This document shows positions 53,659 to 64,000 of a DNA stretch of 64,000 nt, piece by piece. The notes below the pieces were generated by a model. It did not search any database, was not told where the DNA came from, and saw only the letters and a program-made list of their open reading frames with translations. The stretch is from Thecaphora thlaspeos. Lineage: Eukaryota; Basidiomycota; Ustilaginomycetes; Urocystidales; Glomosporiaceae. The position numbers were made by a program, and so were the translations under genes. Location of the stretch: assembly GCA_900291925.1 (NCBI GenBank), contig UWYS01000014.1, forward strand, positions 620,001-684,000, given 5' to 3'. Every line of letters begins with the position of its first letter. Within the stretch, counting starts at the first letter, position 1.

Positions 53659-54081
53659 GGTGTGTGGTGTGGTGTGGGTGAGCTATTGGCGCAGTGTGCG
53701 AGGAGGAAGCGAGAGGTGAGGAAGCTTGTCAAGCGGCCGATGCACGAGCTGCTCGCTCGTCTTTGTCGGCGTGGGGTGGCCCGATCTGAGATGTCCGATG
53801 TACGCCTCCAAGGCCCGATGTGCTCTGGGGGGCTTTGCGCACGAGCCGTGGCCGTTACGCCATGCCGTAGCGCAGTGGGGAAAAGGCGAGGCGGCCAGGC
53901 GGCGCTTGCCTGCACAGCCCCTCGCACCGATCCCTCGCGCGGCTTCTTCCTGACCATCTCCACATCCACCCACGCCTTGTCGCTTGCCTCGCCTTTCCTT
54001 GCCATCCACATCAGCGTCGGCGCACCTTCACCACTCACCACCCACCAGCCCCCGATCCCGTGACCACACCATATAGCAATC
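53659..54081. promoter_or_regulatory. Divergent intergenic region PFD2 / SAC6
   Basis: About 420 bp between opposite starts; presumed bidirectional promoter. Confidence 0.5.
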
Positions 54082-56166
54082 ATGGAGGCCATCAAGCTCC
54101 AAAGAAAGTACCCTCAGTTGTGAGTTCATCCTCCCTCGCACTCCAGCGCCCCCGTCGTCTGCCTCGCGCGCATCCGCTAGACCTAGTGACCCCTTTCCTC
54201 CTCGCCCCGCATGCATGCTTGCTCCAGCTCGCAAGAGGAGATGATGGGCCTCATCAACAAGTTCCGCAACATCGACGTCGAGGACAAGGGTTCCATCCCA
54301 AAGCAGGACGTCATCAAGGCTATCCAGGATCAGGGCGAGGCTTCCTACGACCAGGTCAGAGAGACGCTCAAGGAGGTCGACCTCGACTCGAGCGGCCGCG
54401 TCGAGCTCGACGACTACGTCGACGTGAGTACGCCGCTGGCAGTCCACCCTCTGCCCCTCTGCCCCTCGCCCCTCCCTCGATCAGCGCTCATCGCTCACAC
54501 TCCCTCTCTGCCCTCTGCTCCCCGACCCTCCCCTCGTGCACCACCACGTCCTCAGCTCCTGGCCAAGCTCCGCGCCGGACGCAACGCATCAGCCGGCGCC
54601 GTGACAAAGGGCAAGGTCTTTGTCAAGGGCAGCAACGCCTCCATCCAGCACACCATCAATGAAGACGAACGCTCCGAGTTCACCCGCCACATCAACTCCA
54701 ACCTCGCCGGCGACCCGCACATCGGCAGCCGCCTCCCCATCCCCACCGACACCTTCCAGCTCTTTGACGAGTGCCGCGACGGCCTCATCCTCTGCAAGCT
54801 CATCAACGATTCGGTCGCAGATACCATCGACGAGCGCGTCCTCAACTTTGGCAAGGGCGGCAAGGGTCCCAACGCCTTCCAGATGACCGAGAACAACAAC
54901 ATAGTCATCACCTCGGCAAAGGCCATCGGTTGCAGCGTCGTCAACATCGGCCCGCAGGACATCATCGACGGCAAGGAGCACCTCATCCTCGGCCTCGTCT
55001 GGCAGGTCATCCGCCGCGGCCTGCTCAGCAAGATCGACCTCAAGAACCACCCAGAGCTCTACCGGCTCCTCGACGAAGGCGAGACGCTCGAAGAGTTCCT
55101 CCGCCTCCCGCCGGACCAGATCCTGCTGCGCTGGGTCAACTACCACCTCAAGGCGGCCAACTGGAACCGCCGCGTCGCAAACTTCAGCAAGGACGTCTCG
55201 GACGGCGAGAACTACACCGTCCTCCTCTCGCAGCTCAAGCCTGACGTGTGCGACAGGCGGCCGCTCCAGGAGACGGACCTGATGGCGAGGGCCGAAATGG
55301 TGCTGCAGCGCGCCGACGCCATCGGATGTCGCAAGTACCTCACGCCCGGCGCGCTGGTGGCGGGCAACCCCAAGCTCAACCTCGCCTTTGTCGCGCATCT
55401 CTTCAACACGTGGCCGTGCCTCGAGCCGCTCGAGGAGGCGCCGCCGGTGGAGATTGAGGACTTTGATTCTGAGGGCGAGCGCGAGGCGCGTGTATTTACG
55501 CTGTGGCTCAACAGCCTCGACGTCGACCCGGGCGTCTACCACCTGTTCGAGGACCTCAAGGACGGCACCGTCATCCTGCAGGCGTTTGACCGCGTGATCC
55601 CGGGCAGCGTTACGTGGCGGCGCGTCTCGAAGCCCAAGGAAGGCCAGGAGCTGTCTCGCTTCAAGGCGGTGGAAAACACAAACTACGCCGTCGACCTGGC
55701 CAAGACGAGCGGCATGCACATCGTCGGTATCCAAGGAGCCGACATTGTGGACGGGACAAAGACGCTGACGCTGGGACTGGTGTGGCAGCTGATGCGTCTC
55801 AACATCACCAAGACGCTCTCGAGTCTCGGCAAGGGCGGACGAGCGGTGAGCGATGCCGACATGGTGAAATGGGCCAACGAGACGGTCAAAGCTACGGGCA
55901 AGACGAGTTCGATGCGAAGCTTCAAAGATCCCAGCCTGAAGAATGCCGTATTCTTCCTGGACCTACTGGAAGGTCTGAGGAAGGGTATCGTCGACTATAA
56001 CCTCGTCACACAGGGTAGCAACGAGGAGGAGTGCAGACAGAACGCTAAACTCGCCATCAGCATCGCGAGGAAGTTGGGTGCTCTCATCTTCCTCGTTCCC
56101 GAGGATATCGTCGAGCTTAGACAGAGACTTATCCTTACGTTTGTGGGAAGTTTGATGGCGTTATAG
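54082..56166 (+). CDS. SAC6: Fimbrin (actin-bundling protein)
   Basis: Cross-links actin filaments in patches and cables. Exons 54082-54119, 54228-54423, 54556-56166, 614 residues. An EF-hand-like N-terminus (EEMMGLINKFRNIDVEDKGS; KEVDLDSSGRVELDDYVD) is followed by four calponin-homology domains in two actin-binding modules: FQLFDECRDGLILCKLINDS, AFQMTENNNIVITSAKAIGC, NYHLKAANWNRRVANFSKDV, RVFTLWLNSLDVDPGVYHLF, RFKAVENTNYAVDLAKTSGM, MVKWANETVKATGKTSSMRS. Length is close to yeast Sac6 (642). Intron 2 (54424-54555) is 132 nt, a multiple of three without stops, so retention would add 44 residues between the EF-hand part and CH1. Introns are GTGAGT/CAG. Confidence 0.96.
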
Positions 56167-56664
56167 TCGTAAGACTGTCCGCGAAACGAGAAGGGGGAAG
56201 CAGAAGGGGAGGGGAGTTCAGTGGAAGTTTGTAATCTAGTCACATGGTTATTCAAGCGACGTTGTGAGCTCGAAAAACAACGAATAAAACTCACGTCCAG
56301 TACGGGACGGGACATCCTGGAAGATGAAAGAGTCAAAAAAGTACACGCGAGTATGGACGATGCACAATTTCGAGACGTAGTTACAGGTCAGGGAGAAGAT
56401 TTTCGAGTCGACGATGTCGTACGGACCTTTGTACGATCTCGACCACTCAACCTATCTCCCCTTGTCAACTGAGCACGAAAGGGAAAACAGGAATTACACA
56501 TCGTAAAGACAGACGTCGACTCAAGTATTGAAAAGCGATGAGATGCGGTGTGAAACGCGGACGAAAGAAAGGGTAGCTTCACAACAAAACGAGACCCGAA
56601 AGACGACCCCAAAGTCACTCCAACGTTACCTACAACTACACCTGAAAGCGACATTTCCTGCATC
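56167..56664. other. Convergent 3' region SAC6 / ROK1
   Basis: About 500 bp; AT-richer than coding DNA, presumed 3' UTRs. No gene seen. Confidence 0.5.
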
Positions 56665-58623
56665 TTACTCTTTCTTCTTCTCCCCTTTCTTTTCCTTCTG
56701 CTGCGCTCTTTCCTTTCTCTTCTTACTAGCCTGAATCATTTCCTTTCTGTTCTTTGCCATCCTCCTTCCCTGTTGACTCGTTCCCGCCGCTATCCTCACG
56801 TCCTTTCGCATTGGTGCTTTCTCTTTCATGCTCTTCTTGATGGATTTATTGGGGTTTCGTAGGTCCACCATCCATTGTGGAACTGTGCAGCCTGATTGGC
56901 GCATTACGTTTACGACGCTGTGCGAATGGCAGAGACAGATGAGGGAGGCAAAGGAAGAAGAAAGTTGAGTTCCGTCAGAGGCGTGCTTCACTGCGATCAA
57001 GGAAGAGACTCGCCAAAAAACAAAAAAAAAATGAAAAAGTGGAAGAACTACTCACGTCTTGAGGTACGGTGCGTCCTCTTCGGTAAAGTAGGTAATGGCC
57101 CTTCCCTTCTTGCCGGCCCTGCCGGTCCTACCGATCCGGTGGATGTAGCTCTGCACCGTCTGCGGGAAATCATAGTTGATAACCAGCTGAACGCCCTTAA
57201 AGTCAATACCTCTCGCCATCAGTTCGGTGCAGATGAGCACCCACACGTCACCCCTCTTGAAGGCCGAGATGACGCCTTCCCTCTGCGCCTGCGGCCGTTC
57301 CGAGTGGATGACGTCGACGTGCAAGCCGTCGTAGACGAGTTCGTGAAACAGCTCCTTGGCGCGCTGGATCGACTGGACAAACAGCAGCACCGGCGGCTTC
57401 ATCCCGCCCTCCTGGATGAGAGAGCGCATGGCGTGCAACTTGCCCTCCTCCGACCCGACAAACACGAGCTCCTGCGAGATCGTCTCGGTCGCTCCGTCCT
57501 TTTGGCCGACGATGACACGACACTCGTCCACCATAAACGTCTTGGCCATCTCCTCGACGCCGGCGGGCAGTGTGGCCGAGAAGAGCGCCTTGCGAAGGTT
57601 GGCGTGTGAACAGGCGGCCAGGATGGCGTCCGTCTGTTCGAGGAAACCCTGCTCCAGCAGTCGGTCCGCCTCGTCCAGGACGAGGTGTCGCACGTTGCTC
57701 AGATCCACCTCCTCCTGCTCGATGGCATGCACCAGCCGCATGGGCGTCGTGATGAGCACGTCGAATTTCTTGCGCAGCTTCGGATCCTGCTTGATGGTCG
57801 CCTCGCTCGCCTTTGTCAGGACGCACAGCTTAAAGTTGCGTCCCTCGCACAGGCGTCGCAGCTGGTCGTAGATCTGCTGCGCCAGTTCGCGCGTCGGCGA
57901 GACGATGACGGCGCGGAAACCTTGCTTGGCCGGCTGACCGAGCAGATGCAGCAAGGGTAGCAGGAAGGCGAGTGTCTTTCCCGAGCCGGTGGGCGCGCCC
58001 GCGAGAAGGTCTCGCTTCTCGAGCATGACGGCCATGGCACCACGCTGGACGCCCGTAGGCTTGGACCAGCCCCACTTGTGCAGGTTGGTCCTCAGCCACG
58101 GCTCGACGCTGAACCGGCTCTCGAGCTCGCGCCACGAGGCGAGAGGTAGCGGGACGTCGGTGCCGGTGAGCTTGATCTTGTACCGCTTCAGATAGGCCGG
58201 AAGCGACGCCTTGATGAGCGGAAGCTCGTCGTCGTCGTCGGCTGACGCCTTCCTGCGCTTGCTGCTTCGCTTGTGGCCTTCGGCATCTTGGCCATCTGAC
58301 GCACTGGAGCTTGCCCCGTCGTCACTGTCGCTAGCGTCGTCATCGCTGCCTGATCGCTTCTGCTGTGCCGAAGCAGTGATGTGGCTCTTTGCGGCGCTGC
58401 CGAAGAAGTCGAGAGAGTCCGGGACGATGACCTGACCAGCCGCCGACGAGGATGCGGATGTCGAGGTCGTCTTTGACCTGTTCGTGGAGCGCGGCGAGGA
58501 GGACAAGGAGGGGCTTGCGGCAGCGCTGAAGGAGGAGGACGGGTGGAAGAGGCGGACGTCGTTGTCGAAGCGCTGTCGGTCGAAGCGTGCGCCGCCCGAC
58601 GAAAGGGTGCGGAAGATGTCCAT
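56665..58623 (-). CDS. ROK1: DEAD-box RNA helicase ROK1 (DDX52)
   Basis: Nucleolar ATP-dependent RNA helicase for 18S rRNA maturation. Exons (minus): 58623-57056 and 56917-56665, 606 residues. N-terminal MDIFRTLSSGGARFD is typical of ROK1, followed by an acidic Ser/Asp region. Helicase motifs: TGTDVPLPLASWRELESRF (Q-motif region), GAPTGSGKTLAFLLPLLHLL (Walker A), VSPTRELAQQIYDQL, TTPMRLVHAIEQ, LVLDEADRLLE (DEAD), LFSATLPAGVEEMAKT (SAT), LLFVQSIQRAKEL, VLICTELMARGIDFKGVQLV, SYIHRIGRTGRAG. The second exon supplies the basic tail VVNVMRQSGCTVPQWMVDL followed by a Lys-rich nucleolar-type segment. An upstream open frame lacks an ATG. Tandem with ATG7 on the same strand. Confidence 0.95.
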
Positions 58624-59115
58624 TGGGATCGGTGGCCCGCGAGAGGTTTGGAAATGGTACTGATGGGGGAAAGGAATCGAGGAGATGTGCTGAGAGGTAT
58701 ACTTGTTGGCAGGAGGTTGCCGTTCGTTCAAGATCGGAGGGGGGGGGGGCGGATGAGATGGTGATGTGGGAGCGGAAGGTGAGGCTGATGACGGCGAGGA
58801 GTAAAGGCCGTTTCCTCTTGCAATTTTTGCCGGGATTCTGAGGGACGAGGGATGACGTCCAGATGAAAAAAAAGTTGACCCGCGAGCCACAAAGCTCGGG
58901 TCTCGGCGCAACAGCCGCCCAGCGAGAGCTCAGTCCCCGCGCCGCGTCGAGCAGTCAACGGCCCTCCCACACCTGGTGGTGTCCCCATCCCAGCTCGCGA
59001 GGACCGTCTGGCTACGGCTGCATCATCCTCTCGAACAAGACACGGCGCCGTTCATGCCACCGAGATACGTTTGATAGTCTGAAACATCGAGCTCGACACA
59101 GAAAGCGTCCGCACC
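58624..59115. promoter_or_regulatory. ROK1 promoter and ATG7 3' region
   Basis: About 490 bp; one of only three same-strand junctions. It includes a run of about ten G near 58741-58750. No gene seen. Confidence 0.5.
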
Positions 59116-61478
59116 CTACAACTCATCGCCCTCACTCCCATCCTCGCCCTCGCTCTCCCAATCCAAAACAGCCTGCATCTCTTCGGCCTCCTTGTACATC
59201 TCATCCAGTCCAGTCAGCCTCTCCAGGTATCCTTCTTCTCCACACGCCTTCTCCACCATCCCCCATCCTTCCTTCTCCCACTCCTCCACCACCTTTGCAC
59301 TGCAGCCCGTACACCTGTCGTACGCCTGCCCCACAACCATCAAGTTGCTGAACCTTGCCAAAAAGCCCCTCAGCTGGTGCGGCACCACTCCGAGTACTGT
59401 CGACGCATCCGTGTTATCCGATCCAGTCACGGCGGCCGGCGCAGAGACGCCCTGCGGATGTTGAACGACAGAGACCATCAGTTCTACCGCGGTCGATCCG
59501 GCAATTGCCGCGAGTCCCGGACGTGTCACGGTACACATCTGGTCGAGCGTTCGATCGGTGAGCGAGTCGGACGGCGCCACAATGTCGTTGCAAAAGTAGC
59601 AGCCTAGACGACGGTGCGATGGCGCTTTTGTCTGCTCGTCTGCCGCCGTCGCAGTCGACGAGGGTGGGGCACCGTGTCGCATCACCAGGTAGGTGTCGAA
59701 GCCCAGCGCCGCGTTGATCACCAGCTTGCCCTTTGCTGCGCCAAGGACGCTGGGCAGCCATCGACTTTCCCGCGAGTCCATCAGCAGGTAGACGACATCG
59801 TGCGACGCGACCAGCGACTCGAGCTGCGCGACGTCGCGTTCCACTTGCGCCGACGATGAGGCGGGGATCGGGTGGCCGGGCATGGGGATTGAGAGGAGGT
59901 GGCCGCTGACGTTCTGGCCGCGTTCAAGCGGTGTTGGAAGGAGAGGGAGACCGGTAAGTCGCTTGATGTGGGCCCAACACTGCGGCGGTCCTGCGTCGCC
60001 ATCCCCTTCCTACTCACCACGCCGGGATAGACCTTCCTCAGCCTGTCCGCCGCACACTGTGCCTTGGGCTTGCCGCCCTCGAGACAGTCCTCAAACTCAA
60101 ACAACGGCTGCCGGACGGGGTTCGAGAACGAGACGCGCGACGAATCAACAAACGTGATGTGGCGTACGCCCCAGCCGAGCAGCGTCCGGGCAACGTAGCA
60201 TCCGAGCGTGCCGGCGCCGAGGAGGAGGCACTTTGTCTGCTGGATCTTTCCCAGCTGGATGTCGGGCATGATTCGCCACCGCATCAGCTTGAGATTGAGG
60301 TCGACCGCCTGGTCCGCCAACCGCGCCGGGTCCATCAGAGGGCCCAGGTCGGCCACCTTGGGCGCCAGCTTGCCCTGCGCGTTGCGTTCCCAGCCTACGC
60401 CGGCCGGCGTGTCCAGGCGGTTCGGTTGACAGGCTAACGCCAACATCCTGCCGTCGCCGAGCACGACTTTGCTCGCGCTGCTGTCTGCTGGTCTGTCTGA
60501 TGGAAGGCATATGTCGCCCATCAGGCTCAGTCTAGCGTTTGGCGCGGCCTCAGAGTCGAAGTCAGAGTCAAAAACGTTGTCTGTATCCGTTGCGCCTGTG
60601 GCCGAGATGGGGTCCTTCCAGCGCACCACCTTGACCTTGGTGACGCCATAGCGAGCGTGTAGCATCGCCAACAGATTGCGCAGCGGCCAGCCAGGTGCGT
60701 CGGCGTTTGACGACGGATCCAGGAAGCCGACAATGCGATCTTCTTCAGCGACGTCGGCAAAGAAGGCCTTGAACTGTTTGACGTCGCCCACCTCGACCGT
60801 CGTCGCCGTTTGCTTGACAAGGAAGAAGTCACACCTGCCGCCTGCCTCGTGCCTGCGCGCGAGTTGCGCCGATAGGTTTTCCGCCGCTTTACCGCCCAGA
60901 GCCGTAGAGACGGGCTTCCAGGCGCGCTCGCCGTCCTCGAGGGAGCCGGACGCCGCAAGCTCCCAGGACGGCTTGGCTGTCAGTGCGGGGAAGGCGAACC
61001 AGTAGTAGAAACGGTACTTTTTGAGGTCGGCAAACGTCAAGACGAGAAAGCTGGAGAGCTTCTCGGTTGGGTCTTCGGCGTGGATGATCGAATGCCAGAG
61101 GTCCTGCAGCGCCTCGTCAAAGGCGGCCTGCTTGTCTGCATTTTTGAAGTCTTCGATCGTGTTAAAGTTTTTCAAACGACCTGCGATGGCGGCGACATAG
61201 GTCGTCGACGGGGGAACGGCAGCGTCGACGGTGGCTCTGCCGCTGGTCTCGCTGCTCTTCTCTCCTAGGAAGCTTGCGCCGTCTACGTTGATGCTGCATC
61301 CCAGGTGGACCTCCTGGCCAGTCTGACGGTCGAGGATGCTCTTGCCGGTGCTATAGCCGCCGCGCACGTCGACCGGCTCCTCGCTCAGCTGGAGACGGTC
61401 AATCTTGAAGCTGGACAGCTGCTGCCAGAAGGACGGGTGGATGGTCGCGCCGAACGGGGCGAACTTGATGAGCGCCAT
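59116..61478 (-). CDS. ATG7: Autophagy E1-like enzyme ATG7
   Basis: Activates ATG12 and ATG8 for autophagosome formation. Exons (minus): 61478-60018 and 59913-59116, 752 residues. N-terminal domain: MALIKFAPFGATIHPSFWQQ, LKKYRFYYWFAFPAL. Adenylation domain: KCLLLGAGTLGCYVARTLLG, WGVRHITFVDSSRVSFSNPV, RQPLFEFEDC. Exon 2: LLSIPMPGHP, VYLLMDSRESRWLPSVLGAA, INAALGFDTYLVMRHG, GCYFCNDIVAPSDSLTDRTL and the catalytic Cys in DQMCTVTRPG. The C-terminus ends with an acidic ESEGEDGSEGDEL tail, as in the family. The 104-nt intron was placed by aligning YPGV-NVSGHLLSIPM with the yeast FPLMDATGVKLSIPM; shorter acceptors stay in frame but add residues absent from the family. Confidence 0.95.
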
Positions 61479-64000
61479 CTGAGCAGAGGGCGAGACGAGA
61501 GACGGGGCTGGGCGAGCGGACAAGGTGGTTGCAGCTCCTTTGCTGCTGCTGCCTGTAGGCGGACAGCAAAGAGACTGGCGCGAGGTCAATCACGCTTTAC
61601 TGCGACTCTCTGAGGGCGGGCCAAGCTCGCGTACGATTGCGCGACCTTCTCTGGACCTGTTAGATGGTCCAAAGTGTACAAAGGTGCGAGGCAAGCCCGC
61701 CGCAGCAGATGAGCTGGTGATCGGTCGCTGCTGCGGCGCTCCAACTATGTCCAAGGACGGGGAGTAGGGGCGGAGCTGAGAGCGTCTTGCAAGCGAGAGC
61801 ACGGATGATCGCCCTCGTCGATCGTTGGGCTGCTCTGGCACCGATCAAGATAGGACAAGCGCGGCCGATCGACGGAAGAGATGGCTCGCAAGCTGTCCGC
61901 GGACGATGGCCAGAGGACGGAGCGATGACGATGGCGGAACGGCGTGTAGAGCTGTAGTCGGCCTCAGCGGGGGAGAGACGCGGTGGTGTAACTATGTACC
62001 GCTATCGGTATGGTTGCACGTGGGTTGAGCGCACGATGGATGCCAAGCAAGAGTCGCGACAGGTTGGTGGGAGATAGATGGGAGCGATGCCTCGGAGCGA
62101 GGCTGCTTCTCAAGAGCGATGTGTCTTAAAGGGGGCGGGGGAGAAGAGGAGACAGAGGGAGAGAGAGGAGGATCCGAGCAGAATGCAGGCGTAGCACGAA
62201 GCGGGAGAGGAGGACAGGGAGAGGTGATGCAGGCAGGCGCGGATGGCGCTGATTGGTGGACGATAGCGAGAGGCTGAGCTGGAGGTTGGCTGGACGACGA
62301 GCGGCCAGGGTCCAGGGTCGAGCTTAAAGCGATGCGTGTGGGTGCACGGCGGAGGATGACGACAAGAGACGAGCGCTTAAACACGGCAAAGCATGGGGAA
62401 GGGAGAGGGGAGGCGAGGGGAAGGTAAAGTAGAGGCGGTACGGTAAGCCGGAGCCGCAAGGTGGTCGTCGTCGTCAAGGTGCGGGGCGCGGAGTCAAAGC
62501 CCAGGCAAAGCGGCCAGACGTCAGACGGGCTGCCATGCTGAGCCGCCCCGCGCAGTGTGTGCTTGGTCCGTGCGCAACCATCACATCGCTTCGGCTGAGC
62601 CGTAGCTGCGCGCCCGCCCGCAGAGGCTCAAAGGGGATACATCACTAACCGGCAGATAGAGCTGACGAGCCAGCCCACCCGCCCGTCCGCCTCGCTGCCT
62701 TGTTGACTTTCAGCAGCGAGCCGCTCGCATTTGCGGGGTTCCTGAGACAACGCATCCCCACGCTAACGCAACCAATGTAGAACCGGAACGACCGTAAGAG
62801 CCGGAACGGCTCATATGGACCTCAGTGGTGGCGGCAGTACTCTTGATGCGATCACACCGTTGCAGCAGAACTTGTACATAGTGAAGATCAAACGTTGGCA
62901 TTGTTGCAATCTTGAGGTCTTACATCACATTGTCGTCCTTGTCCATGCACCAACGGGCCAGTCCTGCAGGAGCTGGGCGGCGTTGCAATCAAAGGTGTTG
63001 GCGTACATGGCCTGCGTGTCAAGATCACCTCCAGCATCTGCAGCAGGCAGCGTGCAGTGCTGCGGCCAGAGGAGCGGGTCAATGGCGGCCTCAGAAAGGA
63101 GGGCTTCATCGCTGGCCGCCACCGAGGCCGTCTCCTGCCGTGCTGCCGCCACCGGCGCCAGCAGAGGGGCTGCCTCGTCCTCCATCTCAAAGTCCTCTGC
63201 CTTGCTCCTGTTGGGCGGGCCATTTGGGAAGTTCGGTACCGCGCGGGCAGAACTTGGGACCGAACGTAACTTGGAGCCAAGGGTCTCACACTGCGGCAAT
63301 GGCCGCTAGTCGGCGAAGGGGCTAGGCCCACACGGGGACACGGGGGCCCCTTGTGACCGGTCGTCGATTGTACTTAGTATCTATAGGATTCTACAGTTCA
63401 ATATTGATACCCTTCAAGCTTAGCCCCCCTCCCTCAACCTCTCCTGGTCCATCCACGCCGCCTTAGGCCGACACCACGGTACGCAACACCCCTAGGGCTT
63501 AACATTACAATCGACCCTCAACGGCACCACAACGTTAGGATGGGAGACAATAACGCAATGCTCACCTGGGCCGCCAGTGCCCGCCTTGCTTTGACGCAAC
63601 CTCCTGGTAGCGAGGGCGACCACGCCGAGTACCAGTTGAACTTTGGTTCGCACCCTGAGGACAATGGCCCAGTCGGTGTGGAGACACCCTGCGCTGACCC
63701 GCACACCGACCACAGTGGGCGCACAGACCGCGCCACAACCAGGTTAAGCGTGTAACGGCGGCTACCGGCTGAGCGCAGAGACTTGCTCCGGCACAAAGAA
63801 GTCTCTTCGACAGGGGGTAGCAGCTGTTTCGGCGCCCACGTCAGAGGGCGGAGCGATACTCGGCAGCGGCTTCGTACGGCGTGTTTGAGTAGTACTCGCG
63901 GGCACCATGACGAGTGTAGCGGTGGGAGCGGGGACGGATTGTAAGTAGCAGTAGGGCATTTGTGGAGCTGTATGGCAACGTCTGCCGTCTCACATATTGT
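61479..64000. other. 2.5-kb tail without a confirmed gene
   Basis: Upstream of ATG7 I see no recognisable gene. Frames on the minus strand at 62925-63299 and 63518-63796 are open for 90-125 codons but lack family resemblance. Around 63355-63420 the DNA turns AT-rich. It could be a decayed mobile element, a gene running out of the window, or plain intergenic DNA. Confidence 0.4.

Noticed and set aside
59980..60017. 38-nt intron in ATG7
   Set aside because: It keeps frame but adds about 22 residues absent from the family. The 104-nt intron (59914-60017) gives exact spacing to the conserved LSIPMPGHP.
62925..63796. Transposon or retroelement proteins at the right end
   Set aside because: The open frames show no integrase, transposase or reverse-transcriptase motifs, and I find no clear terminal repeats.

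Overview
This window is GC-rich, intron-containing nuclear DNA from a fungus, most likely a basidiomycete. Donors are mostly GTGAGT, GTAAGT or GTACGT, CTGAC-like branch points are common, and most introns are about 50-120 nt. The gene content (fimbrin, prefoldin, ESCRT-I, the 9-1-1 clamp, ATG7, nuclear cap-binding protein, complex I) is eukaryotic housekeeping. A 3-phosphoglycerate kinase with a hidden peroxisomal signal behind its stop codon recalls Ustilago maydis, so a smut-related fungus is my best guess. That is an inference, not a proof. I see no CRISPR array, operon, prophage or intact transposon. All splice models were made by eye from splice sites, phase and family resemblance, so edges may be off by a few bases.

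Layout from left to right: PP2A activator (-), SAC3-like protein (+), nuclear thiol peroxidase DOT5 (-), dolichol kinase SEC59 (+), a SUMO-like gene hidden in five small exons (+), a 3-kb gap, snRNP SmD2 (-), cytosolic glutamyl-tRNA synthetase (+), a USA1/HERP-like ERAD scaffold (-), VPS28 (+), HUS1 (-), PGK (+), a 4 x 59-bp tandem repeat abutting a degenerate tRNA-Val, the palmitoyltransferase ERF2 (-), an acyltransferase fused to an AIG2-like domain (+), mitochondrial Met-tRNA formyltransferase (-), a frame-damaged F-box gene (+), cap-binding CBC2 (-), CDC123 (+), RRS1 (-), a SET/TAF-I histone chaperone (+), a 2.4-kb gap, a 1007-residue membrane protein (+), TRM8 (-), an NDUFB10-like complex I subunit (+), prefoldin 2 (-), fimbrin SAC6 (+), the helicase ROK1 (-), ATG7 (-), and a 2.5-kb tail with no convincing gene.

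The genes do not form one pathway. What links them is architecture: 22 of 25 neighbouring gene pairs switch strand, so the window is a chain of divergent promoter pairs and short convergent 3' ends. The points most worth checking are the cryptic AKL signal behind PGK, the acyltransferase-AIG2 fusion, the TATA-bearing tandem repeat next to the tRNA, the duplicated terminal block of the glutamyl-tRNA synthetase, the hidden SUMO-like gene, the in-frame TGA in DOT5, the two frame breaks in the F-box gene, and several extreme splicing features (5-nt, 7-nt and 13-nt coding exons, a GC-AG intron, and in-frame introns without stops).
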